The notes under the pieces were generated by a model. The model saw only the letters and a program-made list of their open reading frames with translations. It ran no database searches and had not been told where the DNA came from. From positions 1 through 32,529 of the forward strand of contig JAIXTY010000338.1 in the NCBI GenBank assembly GCA_027483705.1: DNA of 32,529 bases. Direction: 5' to 3'. This document shows positions 1 to 6,284 of the stretch, in pieces. How positions within the stretch are numbered: position 1 is the stretch's first letter; each line of letters opens with the position of its first letter. A program made the translations under genes and the position numbers. The stretch is from Rubrivivax sp. (GTDB lineage Bacteria; Pseudomonadota; Gammaproteobacteria; Burkholderiales; Burkholderiaceae_C).

Positions 1-447
1 GGCCACCTCGACCTTGCTCGCGAACGTGGCCTGCGGCAGGCCGGCCAGTGCGGCCAGCATCTGGCCGGTCTGGTTGCAGTCGTCGTCGATCGCCTGCTTG
101 CCCAGGATCACGAGGCCCGGCTGCTCCTTGTCGACCAGCGCCTTCAGCAGCTTGGCCACGGCCAGCGGCTGCAGCTCGACATCGGTCTCCACCAGGATGG
201 CGCGGTCGGCGCCGATGGCCATGGCCGTGCGCAGCGTCTCCTGGCACTGCGCCACGCCGCAGGAAACCGCGACGATCTCGGTGACTGCGCCCTTCTCCTT
301 CAGGCGCACCGCCTCTTCGACGGCGATCTCGTCGAACGGGTTCATGCTCATCTTGACGTTGGCGATGTCCACGCCCGTGCCGTCACTCTTGACGCGCACC
401 TTGACGTTGTAGTCCACCACCCGCTTGACCGGGACCAGCACCTTCAT
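1..447 (-). CDS. etfB: Electron transfer flavoprotein beta subunit (5' part; runs off the left edge)
   Basis: The 149 residues visible begin [20 protein letters not shown] and include [40 protein letters not shown] and the [20 protein letters not shown] stretch, all typical of EtfB. EtfB pairs with EtfA, binds AMP, and passes electrons from acyl-CoA and other flavin dehydrogenases to ETF-ubiquinone oxidoreductase in the cytoplasm. The family is about 249 residues long, so roughly 100 C-terminal residues lie outside the window; etfA usually follows. The ATG at 445-447 is preceded by AAGGAG at suitable spacing. Two dyads upstream (516-533 and 582-605) suggest control linked to fatty-acid or branched-chain amino-acid breakdown. 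This is a host gene, not phage. Identification is secure. Confidence 0.96.
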   Translation of the reverse strand, partial: MKVLVPVKRVVDYNVKVRVKSDGTGVDIANVKMSMNPFDEIAVEEAVRLKEKGAVTEIVAVSCGVAQCQETLRTAMAIGADRAILVETDVELQPLAVAKLLKALVDKEQPGLVILGKQAIDDDCNQTGQMLAALAGLPQATFASKVEVA

Positions 448-515
448 GCCCAGAGCTCCTTGGTTTGCTTCGTGTCCGTGCGCCCGCGCGCCAAACGCGC
501 GCCTCTGGCGGCTCA

Positions 516-533
516 ATTGACGTTAACGTCAAT
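516..533. promoter_or_regulatory. Perfect 18-bp palindrome upstream of etfB (LiuR-like operator candidate)
   Basis: The sequence attgacgttaacgtcaat is an exact palindrome 69-86 bases upstream of the etfB start. From memory it resembles boxes described for LiuR, the MerR-family regulator of branched-chain amino-acid and acyl-CoA catabolism in proteobacteria, whose regulons can include etf genes. That assignment is an inference. A TAGAAT resembling a -10 element lies just upstream in the etfB direction (about 543-548), which would place the palindrome at or just after the transcription start and suit repression. Confidence 0.6.
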
Positions 534-581
534 CGGGCCATTCTAGGCGGCGGGGTTGGCGGCGCCACGAGGGCGGGCCGC

Positions 582-605
582 AAAATAGAACGATCGTACT
601 ATTTT
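582..605. promoter_or_regulatory. 24-bp near-perfect AT-rich dyad at the end of the MFS gene
   Basis: Arms AAAATAG and CTATTTT flank a central ACGATCGT; only one symmetric base pair fails (A589/A598). The AT-rich arms stand out in this G+C-rich DNA. The dyad overlaps the stop codon of the MFS gene and lies 135-158 bases upstream of etfB. It may be a TetR-type operator for etfB or an end-of-gene hairpin for the MFS transcript. The sequence alone does not decide. Confidence 0.45.
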
Positions 606-1912
606 TCGGAGACGCTGCCCGCGGCGCGTGCCACGGCCTCGCCACGGGCGACGTCGATGCGACGCAGCAGCACCAGGCCGGCGACGAAGAACAGGCCCGT
701 GCTGGCGATGCCCAGACGGTGGTTGCCGCCCGTGGCCCAGGTGACGAGCCCGTACGTGATGGGCCCCACGATGGCCGCGGCGCGAACCGCGAAGGTCCAC
801 AGCCCGGAGAACTCGGCGAGGCGATCCGCGGGGGCGAACAGCCCGGCCAGCGCGCGGCCGGCGCTCTGGCTGGAGCCCATGCACAGGCCCGCGATCACCG
901 CGGCCACCCAGAACGGCTCGGGCGTCGTCGCGGCCAGCGCCAGCAGCGTCATCAGCACCCAGCCCCAGAGCGTGAGCGCCAGGGCGCGCCGATGGCCGAT
1001 GCGGTCCTGCCAGTAGCCGAAGGTGAAGGCGCCCAATGCCGACGCGATGTTGACGAGGAAGATCAGCATCATCGTCTGCGTCTGCTTGAAGCCCAGCACC
1101 TCTTCGGCGTAGATCGCGGCCAGCGCGATGACCACCGCGATGCCGGCCTGGTAGAAGACGGCGCAGGCCAGCAGCCAGCGGAAGTCTTCGAAGCGCCGAG
1201 CCTCGAGCCAGGTGCGGCGCAGGCGTTGCCAGGCCTGACCGACGGCCCCGCGCGTGGCCACCGGCTGCGGCACGGCGCGCTCCTTGAGCAGCGCGAAGGT
1301 GGCGAGCGACGCGATGGCGTAGATCACGGCGGTGATCAGCATCGTCACGGGCACGAAGTGCGTGGCCGGCAGGCCCTGCCCCTGCGCCCAGATCACGTAC
1401 CCCAGGCTCAGGCCCAGCGTCAGCATGCCGCCGAAGTAGCCCAGGCTCCAGCCCCAGCCGGAGACGCGGCCCAGGGCCTCGCGCCGGGCGAGCTCGGGCA
1501 GAAAGGCGGCTGTGAGCTGCTCGCCGATCGCATAGCAAAAGTTCGAGATGACGATGGCCACCACGGCGACCACCAGGTCGCCCCGCCCCACGCCCGCCAG
1601 CGCCGCAGTGGCCAGCACGCAGCCCACGGTCGTGGCCACGAGCAGCAGCTTCTTCGCAGCACGCGCATCGGCGTAGGCGCCGATCAGCGGCGTGGCCAGC
1701 ATCACGAGTGCGTTGCTCAGGCCCAGCACCAGCGTCCAGGCCAGCGTGCCCCAGTCGGCCCCGTCGGCGACCACGCCCACGAAGTAGGCGTTGAACACGG
1801 CCGTCAGCACGACGGTCGTGTAGCCCGAGTTGGCGAAGTCGTACATGGCCCAGCCGAAGACCTCGCGGCGCGAGACTCCGGGGTTCAGGGCATCGGGGGC
1901 GAACAGCGCCAT
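599..1912 (-). CDS. MFS transporter, UMF1/Atg22-like family
   Basis: This 437-residue inner-membrane protein has about twelve hydrophobic segments and the opening GWAMYDFANSGYTTVV, the hallmark of the UMF1 (Atg22-like) branch of the major facilitator superfamily. An MFS-type loop AYADARAAKKLLL follows the second helix, and a second-half loop GYWQDRIGHRRALALT is also typical. The substrate of bacterial UMF1 proteins is not generally established, so none is named. The ATG at 1910-1912 is preceded by GGAGATGCCGCG, a reasonable ribosome binding site. The gene starts about 50 bases after the tRNA-Leu and ends at the AT-rich dyad before etfB. It is a host gene just outside the prophage. Confidence 0.9.
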   Translation of the reverse strand: MALFAPDALNPGVSRREVFGWAMYDFANSGYTTVVLTAVFNAYFVGVVADGADWGTLAWTLVLGLSNALVMLATPLIGAYADARAAKKLLLVATTVGCVLATAALAGVGRGDLVVAVVAIVISNFCYAIGEQLTAAFLPELARREALGRVSGWGWSLGYFGGMLTLGLSLGYVIWAQGQGLPATHFVPVTMLITAVIYAIASLATFALLKERAVPQPVATRGAVGQAWQRLRRTWLEARRFEDFRWLLACAVFYQAGIAVVIALAAIYAEEVLGFKQTQTMMLIFLVNIASALGAFTFGYWQDRIGHRRALALTLWGWVLMTLLALAATTPEPFWVAAVIAGLCMGSSQSAGRALAGLFAPADRLAEFSGLWTFAVRAAAIVGPITYGLVTWATGGNHRLGIASTGLFFVAGLVLLRRIDVARGEAVARAAGSVSEK

Positions 1913-1962
1913 CGCGGCATCTCCACGCTGCGCCGCGGGATGCAGCGCCTGGGTCGCGATGA

Positions 1963-2051
1963 TGGTGCCCGGAGCGGGGCTCGAACCCGCATGCCCCGTG
2001 AGGGGCCGCGGATTTTAAGTCCGCTGCGTCTGCCGATTTCGCCATCCGGGC
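1963..2051 (-). tRNA. tRNA-Leu (anticodon UAA)
   Basis: The minus strand gives a full 89-nt class II tRNA including the encoded CCA. The acceptor stem GCCCGGA pairs with TCCGGGC, the D-arm region is leucine-like, the anticodon loop is CTTAAAA (anticodon TAA), a long variable arm pairs GGCCCC with GGGGC, and the T arm is GCGGG-TTCGAGC-CCCGC. It lies 26 bases downstream of the tRNA-Cys fragment, the spacing of a shared tRNA operon. The order Cys then Leu(UAA) matches the Gly-Cys-Leu clusters known in proteobacteria, such as glyW-cysT-leuZ. Confidence 0.95.
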
Positions 2052-2077
2052 GGCGCGGCGGCAGGAGGCTGGGGTGG

Positions 2078-2121
2078 TGGAGGCGCGACCGGGAGTCGAA
2101 CCCGGCTAGACGGATTTGCAA
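2078..2121 (-). other. Prophage attachment site: 3' half of tRNA-Cys (attL or attR remnant)
   Basis: The minus strand reads from an anticodon loop TTGCAAA (GCA, cysteine) through anticodon 3' stem TCCGT, variable loop, a perfect T arm CCGGG-TTCGACT-CCCGG, acceptor 3' strand TCGCGCC, U73 and CCA. The 5' half is not a tRNA: the anticodon 5' stem has two mismatches and no proper D arm can be drawn, though GGCGCCA at 2145-2151 happens to resemble an acceptor strand. Identity begins exactly at the anticodon loop, the usual crossover of tyrosine integrases that use tRNA genes. The fragment is most likely the original bacterial 3' half, with phage DNA on its 5' side. Positions 2122-2279, between this site and the DUF5675 gene, show no gene or clear signal. 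Confidence 0.85.
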
Positions 2122-2279
2122 GCCCTCAGCGCGCTCCTTGCGCATGGCGCCACCATGGTAGCGCACCGGGCGCGGCATCCGCGGAAAGAGCCGAAAACGC
2201 GCCCTGTTGGGCAAGAAGTTACCCACCGATCAGGCCGGTCCAGGCCCGGGCGCCGACGACGAGCCGGGGCCGCCCGGCC

Positions 2280-2687
2280 CTATGGCTGCACCACGCGCAG
2301 CCGCACCTTCTGTCCAGCGCTCAGCGCGGCCTGCAGCTCCACCAGCAGCGCCGCGAAGGTGACGCGGCTGCGGCCGATGGTCTTGGCGTAGCGGCCGGCC
2401 CCCACCAGGATGCACCCCTCGGTGTCGGCCACGCTGTTGCCCTCATGGATGCGCACGCCCTCAAAGCCCGGCACGCCCTCCACCAGCGGCAGCGGGCGCT
2501 GGAAGCGCGGGCTGTGCGTGATCACCACCCCATAGTCGCCTGGCGGGATCGCCGTCTGCCCCGGCAGCTTGACGCCGGCGGCCCGCACCGGATCCTCCAG
2601 CGTCCAGGCGCGCCAGTCGCCGTCGAGCGTGAGGCTGCCGATGGTGACGTCTGCATCGATCTGCAGCCGCTCGATCTGCAGCTGCAT
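2280..2687 (-). CDS. DUF5675 family protein; candidate lytic enzyme
   Basis: This 135-residue protein is the last gene before the attachment site. It matches the DUF5675 pattern: TIGSLTLDG near residue 16, [17 protein letters not shown] near 46-62, and the signature [16 protein letters not shown] at 81-96. A conserved His (81) followed by T-x-G-C (89-92), and an earlier P-x-G-x-Y, recall the arrangement in YkuD-type L,D-transpeptidases; this likeness is my inference, not a known assignment. It is the third gene of a holin-membrane protein-DUF5675 set, and no standard lysozyme, amidase or transglycosylase is visible, so it may supply wall cleavage. There is no signal peptide, so a holin would be needed. 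The ATG at 2685-2687 overlaps the upstream TGA by one base. An upstream in-frame extension was rejected as low-complexity shadow sequence. Confidence 0.8.
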   Translation of the reverse strand: MQLQIERLQIDADVTIGSLTLDGDWRAWTLEDPVRAAGVKLPGQTAIPPGDYGVVITHSPRFQRPLPLVEGVPGFEGVRIHEGNSVADTEGCILVGAGRYAKTIGRSRVTFAALLVELQAALSAGQKVRLRVVQP

Positions 2688-2851
2688 CACGGCGTGTCCT
2701 GCCCCGAGTCGATGCGACTCTCGGGCGCGCTGGCGCTGCGCTGCTGGCTGTTGCGCTGCTCGCGGGCCTTGACGGTGTCGAGCGCGCTGGCCACCGCGAT
2801 GGCCAGGCACAGGACGATGATGATGACGGTGGTGCTGAAGCTGAAGCTCAT
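2687..2851 (-). CDS. Small membrane protein of the lysis module (54 aa)
   Basis: The protein opens with a single hydrophobic segment ([19 protein letters not shown], about residues 6-24) followed by a charged, Gln/Ser-rich tail of about 30 residues. Its start at 2849-2851 overlaps the holin stop and its TGA overlaps the DUF5675 start, so the three genes are translationally packed. One membrane helix with a hydrophilic tail would fit an antiholin, a small inner-membrane spanin or a signal-anchor partner. It is short for an i-spanin and I see no Rz1-like lipoprotein in another frame. Function is left open. The tight overlaps on both sides are the main evidence that it is real. Confidence 0.65.
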   Translation of the reverse strand: MSFSFSTTVIIIVLCLAIAVASALDTVKAREQRNSQQRSASAPESRIDSGQDTP

Positions 2852-3168
2852 GGCTCTCGGCCTCCGACGATGCGAGTGAGGATGCGTTCGAGCCCCGAGG
2901 TGCCCAGGCTCGCGAGCGCGGCCGCGATGCCGAGCTGCGCCACCAGCGGCAGGTCTGGGGCCCAGGACAGGGCGGCGCCTGCGGCCATGCCCAGGCCGCC
3001 GCTGGTCATGGCGCGGCCGATCACCACGCGCCAGCTGAGCGCCTCTTTGCTGACGAGCAGCTGGCCGATGCCCACCACCACGCCGGCGGCAGCCAGCGCC
3101 CAGGCGTGCGCGATCTGGTTCCCGAGGGCCTGCACGCTGGCCCACAGGCTGGGGGCTGGGTCGGGCAT
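2848..3168 (-). CDS. Phage holin (holin superfamily III / LydA-like)
   Basis: The 106-residue protein has hydrophobic segments at about residues 22-40, 52-70 and 74-92, a short hydrophilic N-terminus and a charged C-terminal end ([13 protein letters not shown]). Size, segment number and the pattern [16 protein letters not shown] ... [19 protein letters not shown] fit LydA-like phage holins. Holins gather in the inner membrane and open it at a set time, letting the lytic enzyme act. The ATG at 3166-3168 follows GAAAGGACACGACG. It is the first gene after the terminator at 3194-3225, so its transcription must read through that element or begin in the short gap. Confidence 0.82.
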   Translation of the reverse strand: MPDPAPSLWASVQALGNQIAHAWALAAAGVVVGIGQLLVSKEALSWRVVIGRAMTSGGLGMAAGAALSWAPDLPLVAQLGIAAALASLGTSGLERILTRIVGGREP

Positions 3169-3193
3169 CGTCGTGTCCTTTCGTGAGGGCAAC

Positions 3194-3225
3194 AAAAAGC
3201 CCGCCGGCGCTTCCGCGGGCGGGCT
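3194..3225 (-). terminator. Intrinsic terminator after the DUF4124/BamE-like gene
   Basis: In the minus direction the stem AGCCCGCC pairs with GGCGGGCT across a 12-nt loop and runs straight into TTTTT. It lies about 30 bases after the stop of the secreted-protein gene and 25 bases before the holin start. It closes the moron transcription unit. Confidence 0.85.
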
Positions 3226-3254
3226 GGGGGTGGAGGGTGTTCTGGGTGGCGGCG

Positions 3255-3845
3255 TCAGCAGCGGTTCTGCTTCATGCGCTCGACCTCGGCGCGGTTGCGG
3301 GCCTTTTGGGCCTCGGTGTGGGTGATGCGCCCAGCCTCCACGTTGGCGCTGTGGATCTCGCCGTCGCTGAAGCACGCGCGCCGCTGCTCCACCTGGCGCG
3401 CGTGCCCGGTACCGGGCCGGTCCTGGCTGGCGTAGGTGAGGCCGTCGCGCGTGTAGACGTAGCGGGTGCTGCCGTCAGGGTAGCGGTACACCAGCTGCCG
3501 GCTCACGCGGCCCTCGAAGTTGTCGGTGTTCACCACCGCCGGCTGGCCCATCAGGCGCACCACCTCGGCTTCGGTCATGCCCGTCACCAGCTGGCCGCGG
3601 GCGATGGCCAGGCGCACGGCCTGGGAGCGCTGCGCCTCGGTGCGCAGGCTGGCCTCGCCGGCGGGGTTGCCCTCCACCACGTTGGCCTGCGGCACGGCCA
3701 TCTCCTGGGCCTTGGCGCCCTTGTGCGTGTCGCACGGCGCCTGCTGGAAGCTCACCCGGCCATCGGTGCCGGTGCACTTGAACATCGTCTGGGCGCTGGC
3801 CGGCACCGTGGCCACCATCAGCGCCAGGAACATCAGAAATCGCAT
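3255..3845 (-). CDS. Secreted DUF4124 / BamE (SmpA-OmlA)-like protein; moron gene
   Basis: The 196-residue product starts with a signal peptide (MRFLMFLALMVATVPASA, likely cut before QT), with no lipobox cysteine, so it should be periplasmic or secreted. Residues about 20-45 (MFKCTGTDGRVSFQQAPCD) are a DUF4124-type segment with two cysteines. Residues about 83-135 (GQLVTGMTEAEVVRLMGQPA ... YRYPDGSTRYVYTRDG) have the BamE/SmpA-OmlA fold pattern. The C-terminal part is charged. The gene has its own promoter (3872-3900), a GGGGGAC ribosome site, and its own terminator (3194-3225), the layout of a moron expressed from the prophage. A role in changing the lysogen's envelope is inferred, not shown. 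Confidence 0.82.
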   Translation of the reverse strand: MRFLMFLALMVATVPASAQTMFKCTGTDGRVSFQQAPCDTHKGAKAQEMAVPQANVVEGNPAGEASLRTEAQRSQAVRLAIARGQLVTGMTEAEVVRLMGQPAVVNTDNFEGRVSRQLVYRYPDGSTRYVYTRDGLTYASQDRPGTGHARQVEQRRACFSDGEIHSANVEAGRITHTEAQKARNRAEVERMKQNRC

Positions 3846-3871
3846 CGTCGTCCCCCTGTTGTCAGTGCCAC

Positions 3872-3900
3872 ATCGTAGGCAGGTGCTTGCGCCGCGGCAA
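3872..3900 (-). promoter_or_regulatory. Sigma-70-type promoter candidate for the moron gene
   Basis: In the minus direction TTGCCG (3895-3900) and TACGAT (3872-3877) are separated by exactly 17 bases; each matches four of six consensus positions. The start codon follows about 27 bases after the -10 element. The position is just downstream of the 91-residue tail gene. Confidence 0.55.
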
Positions 3901-3915
3901 GCTGGGCCCATGGCG

Positions 3916-4191
3916 TCACACCACCCGCCCGACGGTGATCTCGATGGGCTCGACGTCGGGCGCCTGAGACTCCACCACGCCGTCGCGCACGAAGGCGTTC
4001 TGCCCCACGGCCACGTTGCGGCCGCGCACCCGGATCAGGCTGCCCGACTGCAGCTGCCCATCGTAGGCCGCCACCGCCTGGCCGGCGGGCAGCGACACCG
4101 TGCTGGTGTCGTCGTCGTGGTGGGCCAGCACCCGCCCCACCAGCACGGGCGGGGCGGGCAACAGGGCCTGCAGGCGCTTGAAGAGGTTCAT
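3916..4191 (-). CDS. Small phage tail-tip-associated protein, unknown function (91 aa)
   Basis: This 91-residue protein ends the tail operon, two bases after the stop of the 696-residue tail protein. Its middle (VLVGRVLAHHDDDTSTVSLPAGQAVAAYDGQLQSGSLIRVRG pattern, about residues 16-56) looks all-beta, with alternating hydrophobic residues, and may form an OB-like fold. I do not recognise a named family. Position at the end of the tail genes suggests a tail-tip or spike accessory part. The ATG at 4189-4191 is the only good start. It is followed by about 70 bases holding the moron promoter. Confidence 0.75.
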   Translation of the reverse strand: MNLFKRLQALLPAPPVLVGRVLAHHDDDTSTVSLPAGQAVAAYDGQLQSGSLIRVRGRNVAVGQNAFVRDGVVESQAPDVEPIEITVGRVV

Positions 4192-4193
4192 GG

Positions 4194-6284
4194 CTACAGG
4201 GGCAGCAGCTGCAGCTGCAGGTTGTCCAGGTACACGGCGCCGGCACCGAGATCGATGCCCATGGCCACGGCGTTGAACGACTGGGTGGCCGGCAGCGAGC
4301 CGACGGCCACGTCCTGCACCAGGGTGTCGTTCACGTACAGGTACAGTCGGCCGGCCGCATTGCTGCGCAGCAGGCGCACCTTGTGCCAGGTGTTCAGCGC
4401 CAGGCCGGTGCCGCTGAAGTCCTCGCTGTTCAGCGAGAAGCGCACCACCCCGGCCTGGGCCTCAAAGTACGCCGCATGGGCCGTGCCGCTGAACCCAACC
4501 GAGACACCGCCCTGGCAATAGCTGATGCCGCTGCTGGCGTACAGCCGGAACACCAGGTCGGCGGTGGGCGCCACGGGGCCGTAGCTGTAGCCCGTGAACG
4601 CGGCGCCGGTGTCGGTGTCGTCGACCAGCAGCAGCGAGCTGGGGGCGCTGAAGGACTGCGACGTGCTCAGCGCGGCATTCAGGCACGTCAGCGTGCCGCC
4701 CAGCGTGCCCGCGTTCGCGATGCCGGTGGTCTGGCCGTTGGTGCCGCTGAAGGGGGCATCGATCACCAGCACCGAGGGGCTCTCTGTGGCCACCACAGCG
4801 ATCTGGAACTCGTTGGAGTCCGCCGTGCTGTCGATGCTGTCGGTGGCCCGCACGGCCACGGTGCTCGACTCCGGCGAGCCCGGCGCCGTGCCCACCAGGC
4901 GCCCGGTCGACTCCACCAGGGCCAGCCACGCCGGCAGGCTGCCCGAGCGCATCGAAAAGCGCAGCGGCGGCTCGCCGCCCGTGAAGTACGCCGCGAGCGC
5001 CACGTCAACGCTCGCGCCAGTCGCCACGCTGATGTTGGGCACCGTGCCGCTGAAGCCGAGCACGTCTTCAATGGGCGGCGCCGCGGCTGTGCCATCGATG
5101 AGCTTGGTGTGCCGCTCCAGCGTCAACGTCACCGCTGCGCTAGGCAGCTCCACGTCGAGCTGCACCGCGGTCACCAGGCCCACCCAGCTGGGCGTGTCCA
5201 TCACGCGCACGAGCCAGCCGGGGTCGGGCACCACCGCCACGCCGCCGGCGCTCACCACAGGCAGCCTGATGCTGTGGATCTGCTGCTGCCCGCTGCGCCC
5301 CAGCGTGGCCTGGCCGCGCTGCCGCACCGCGATGGCGTCGGTGATCAGCACGTCGGTGACCATCGGCGCCTGGAAGGCCCCCGAGGTGCCCGCCAGGCGC
5401 ACCAGGCCGATTACGCCCTGCTGCTGGCCGGCCACCACCACGCCGTCATAGGGCGGCTGCTCGTCGAGCTGGAAGCTCTCGGTCTCCACCACGGCCAGCG
5501 GCAGCTCGAGCTCGGGCGCGGCGCTGGCCCACTCGTTGGGCAGCAGCGCGTAGCGCGGCCGCACCGTGACGCCGTAGCCGGTGCGCAGGCTCTGCGCCAC
5601 GGCCCCGGCGGCTTCGGCCACGCGGCGCACCACCGCCAGCGGCGTGCCCACGAAGCTGAACACACCCTCGGGCACCGGCCAGTCGTCGATGGCCCACTGC
5701 ACGTCGAGCTCGGTGTACAGGTTGGCCGCGGTCGCGATTTGCGCCGCGGTGGTGTCGCCCTCCACGGCCCAGGTCTGCTCGGCCTGGTACGGCGCGCCGG
5801 CGGCGCAGGCCAGGCTGCGGCCCTCGATCGACACCTGAGCCCCCGGGTGCTGCCGCGTGCGCACGACGGACTCCAGCACGAACTCCCACGCCGCCCCGTC
5901 CACCACCACGCGCACGCGCGGCGGCTGCTGGCCGGTGCTGAGCCTCGCGAACAGGGCGGCCCCGCCGCTGGCGCGCAGCGTCCAGACGATGCTGTCGCGG
6001 TCGGTGGAGATGCTCACGCGGTCCACCGGCAGCACCGAGTCGTCGCGCAGGTCGCGCACGTCCAGGGTGTGCGCCAGGTTGTAGGCCGCCGCGGCGCTGA
6101 CCGTGAGCCCGGCACCGGTGCCGGGCGCCGTGGGCGTGCCGCCGCCGGGTGGCGAACCGGGCGTGTAGCTGCCGCCGGTGCTCCAGATGGCCGAGCCGGT
6201 GCCCCAGGGTGTGACCACGGCGGCGGCCCACAGCGCCGCGCCCAGGCCCCACGGCGTGGTCAGGGTGGCCGTGACCTGGGCCAT
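4194..6284 (-). CDS. Tail-tip / receptor-binding protein with He_PIG and LamG-like domains
   Basis: The 696-residue protein begins with a doubled TPWGxGxAxW motif (residues 10-34) and a Gly/Pro/Thr linker. Residues about 60-400 are a tail-hub-like region (DVRDLRDDSVLPVDRVSI, DTPSWVGLVTAVQLDVELPS). Residues about 411-497 match a putative Ig (He_PIG) domain: FSGTVPNISVATG ... PAWLALVESTGRLVGTAPG. The last 190 residues form a concanavalin-A/LamG-like jelly roll (NTWHKVRLLRSNAAGRLYLY, then DTLVQDV ... YLDNLQL). Adhesive domains at the C-terminus suggest it binds the host surface at the tail tip. Its ATG overlaps the upstream stop by one base (TGATG). The TPWG repeat may anchor it to the tail. Confidence 0.82.
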   Translation of the reverse strand: MAQVTATLTTPWGLGAALWAAAVVTPWGTGSAIWSTGGSYTPGSPPGGGTPTAPGTGAGLTVSAAAAYNLAHTLDVRDLRDDSVLPVDRVSISTDRDSIVWTLRASGGAALFARLSTGQQPPRVRVVVDGAAWEFVLESVVRTRQHPGAQVSIEGRSLACAAGAPYQAEQTWAVEGDTTAAQIATAANLYTELDVQWAIDDWPVPEGVFSFVGTPLAVVRRVAEAAGAVAQSLRTGYGVTVRPRYALLPNEWASAAPELELPLAVVETESFQLDEQPPYDGVVVAGQQQGVIGLVRLAGTSGAFQAPMVTDVLITDAIAVRQRGQATLGRSGQQQIHSIRLPVVSAGGVAVVPDPGWLVRVMDTPSWVGLVTAVQLDVELPSAAVTLTLERHTKLIDGTAAAPPIEDVLGFSGTVPNISVATGASVDVALAAYFTGGEPPLRFSMRSGSLPAWLALVESTGRLVGTAPGSPESSTVAVRATDSIDSTADSNEFQIAVVATESPSVLVIDAPFSGTNGQTTGIANAGTLGGTLTCLNAALSTSQSFSAPSSLLLVDDTDTGAAFTGYSYGPVAPTADLVFRLYASSGISYCQGGVSVGFSGTAHAAYFEAQAGVVRFSLNSEDFSGTGLALNTWHKVRLLRSNAAGRLYLYVNDTLVQDVAVGSLPATQSFNAVAMGIDLGAGAVYLDNLQLQLLPL

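Noticed and set aside
543..2045. 500-codon minus-strand frame overlapping the MFS gene
   Set aside because: It runs through the tRNA-Leu and reads as Arg/Gly/His-rich shadow; the 437-residue frame has a full MFS pattern.
2078..2151. Complete tRNA-Cys gene
   Set aside because: Only the 3' half fits. The 5' half has an acceptor mismatch, two anticodon-stem mismatches and no D arm, so an attachment-site fragment is the better reading.
2262..2279. Terminator after the DUF5675 gene
   Set aside because: A GC hairpin (GCCGGG/CCCGGC) can be drawn but no T run follows.
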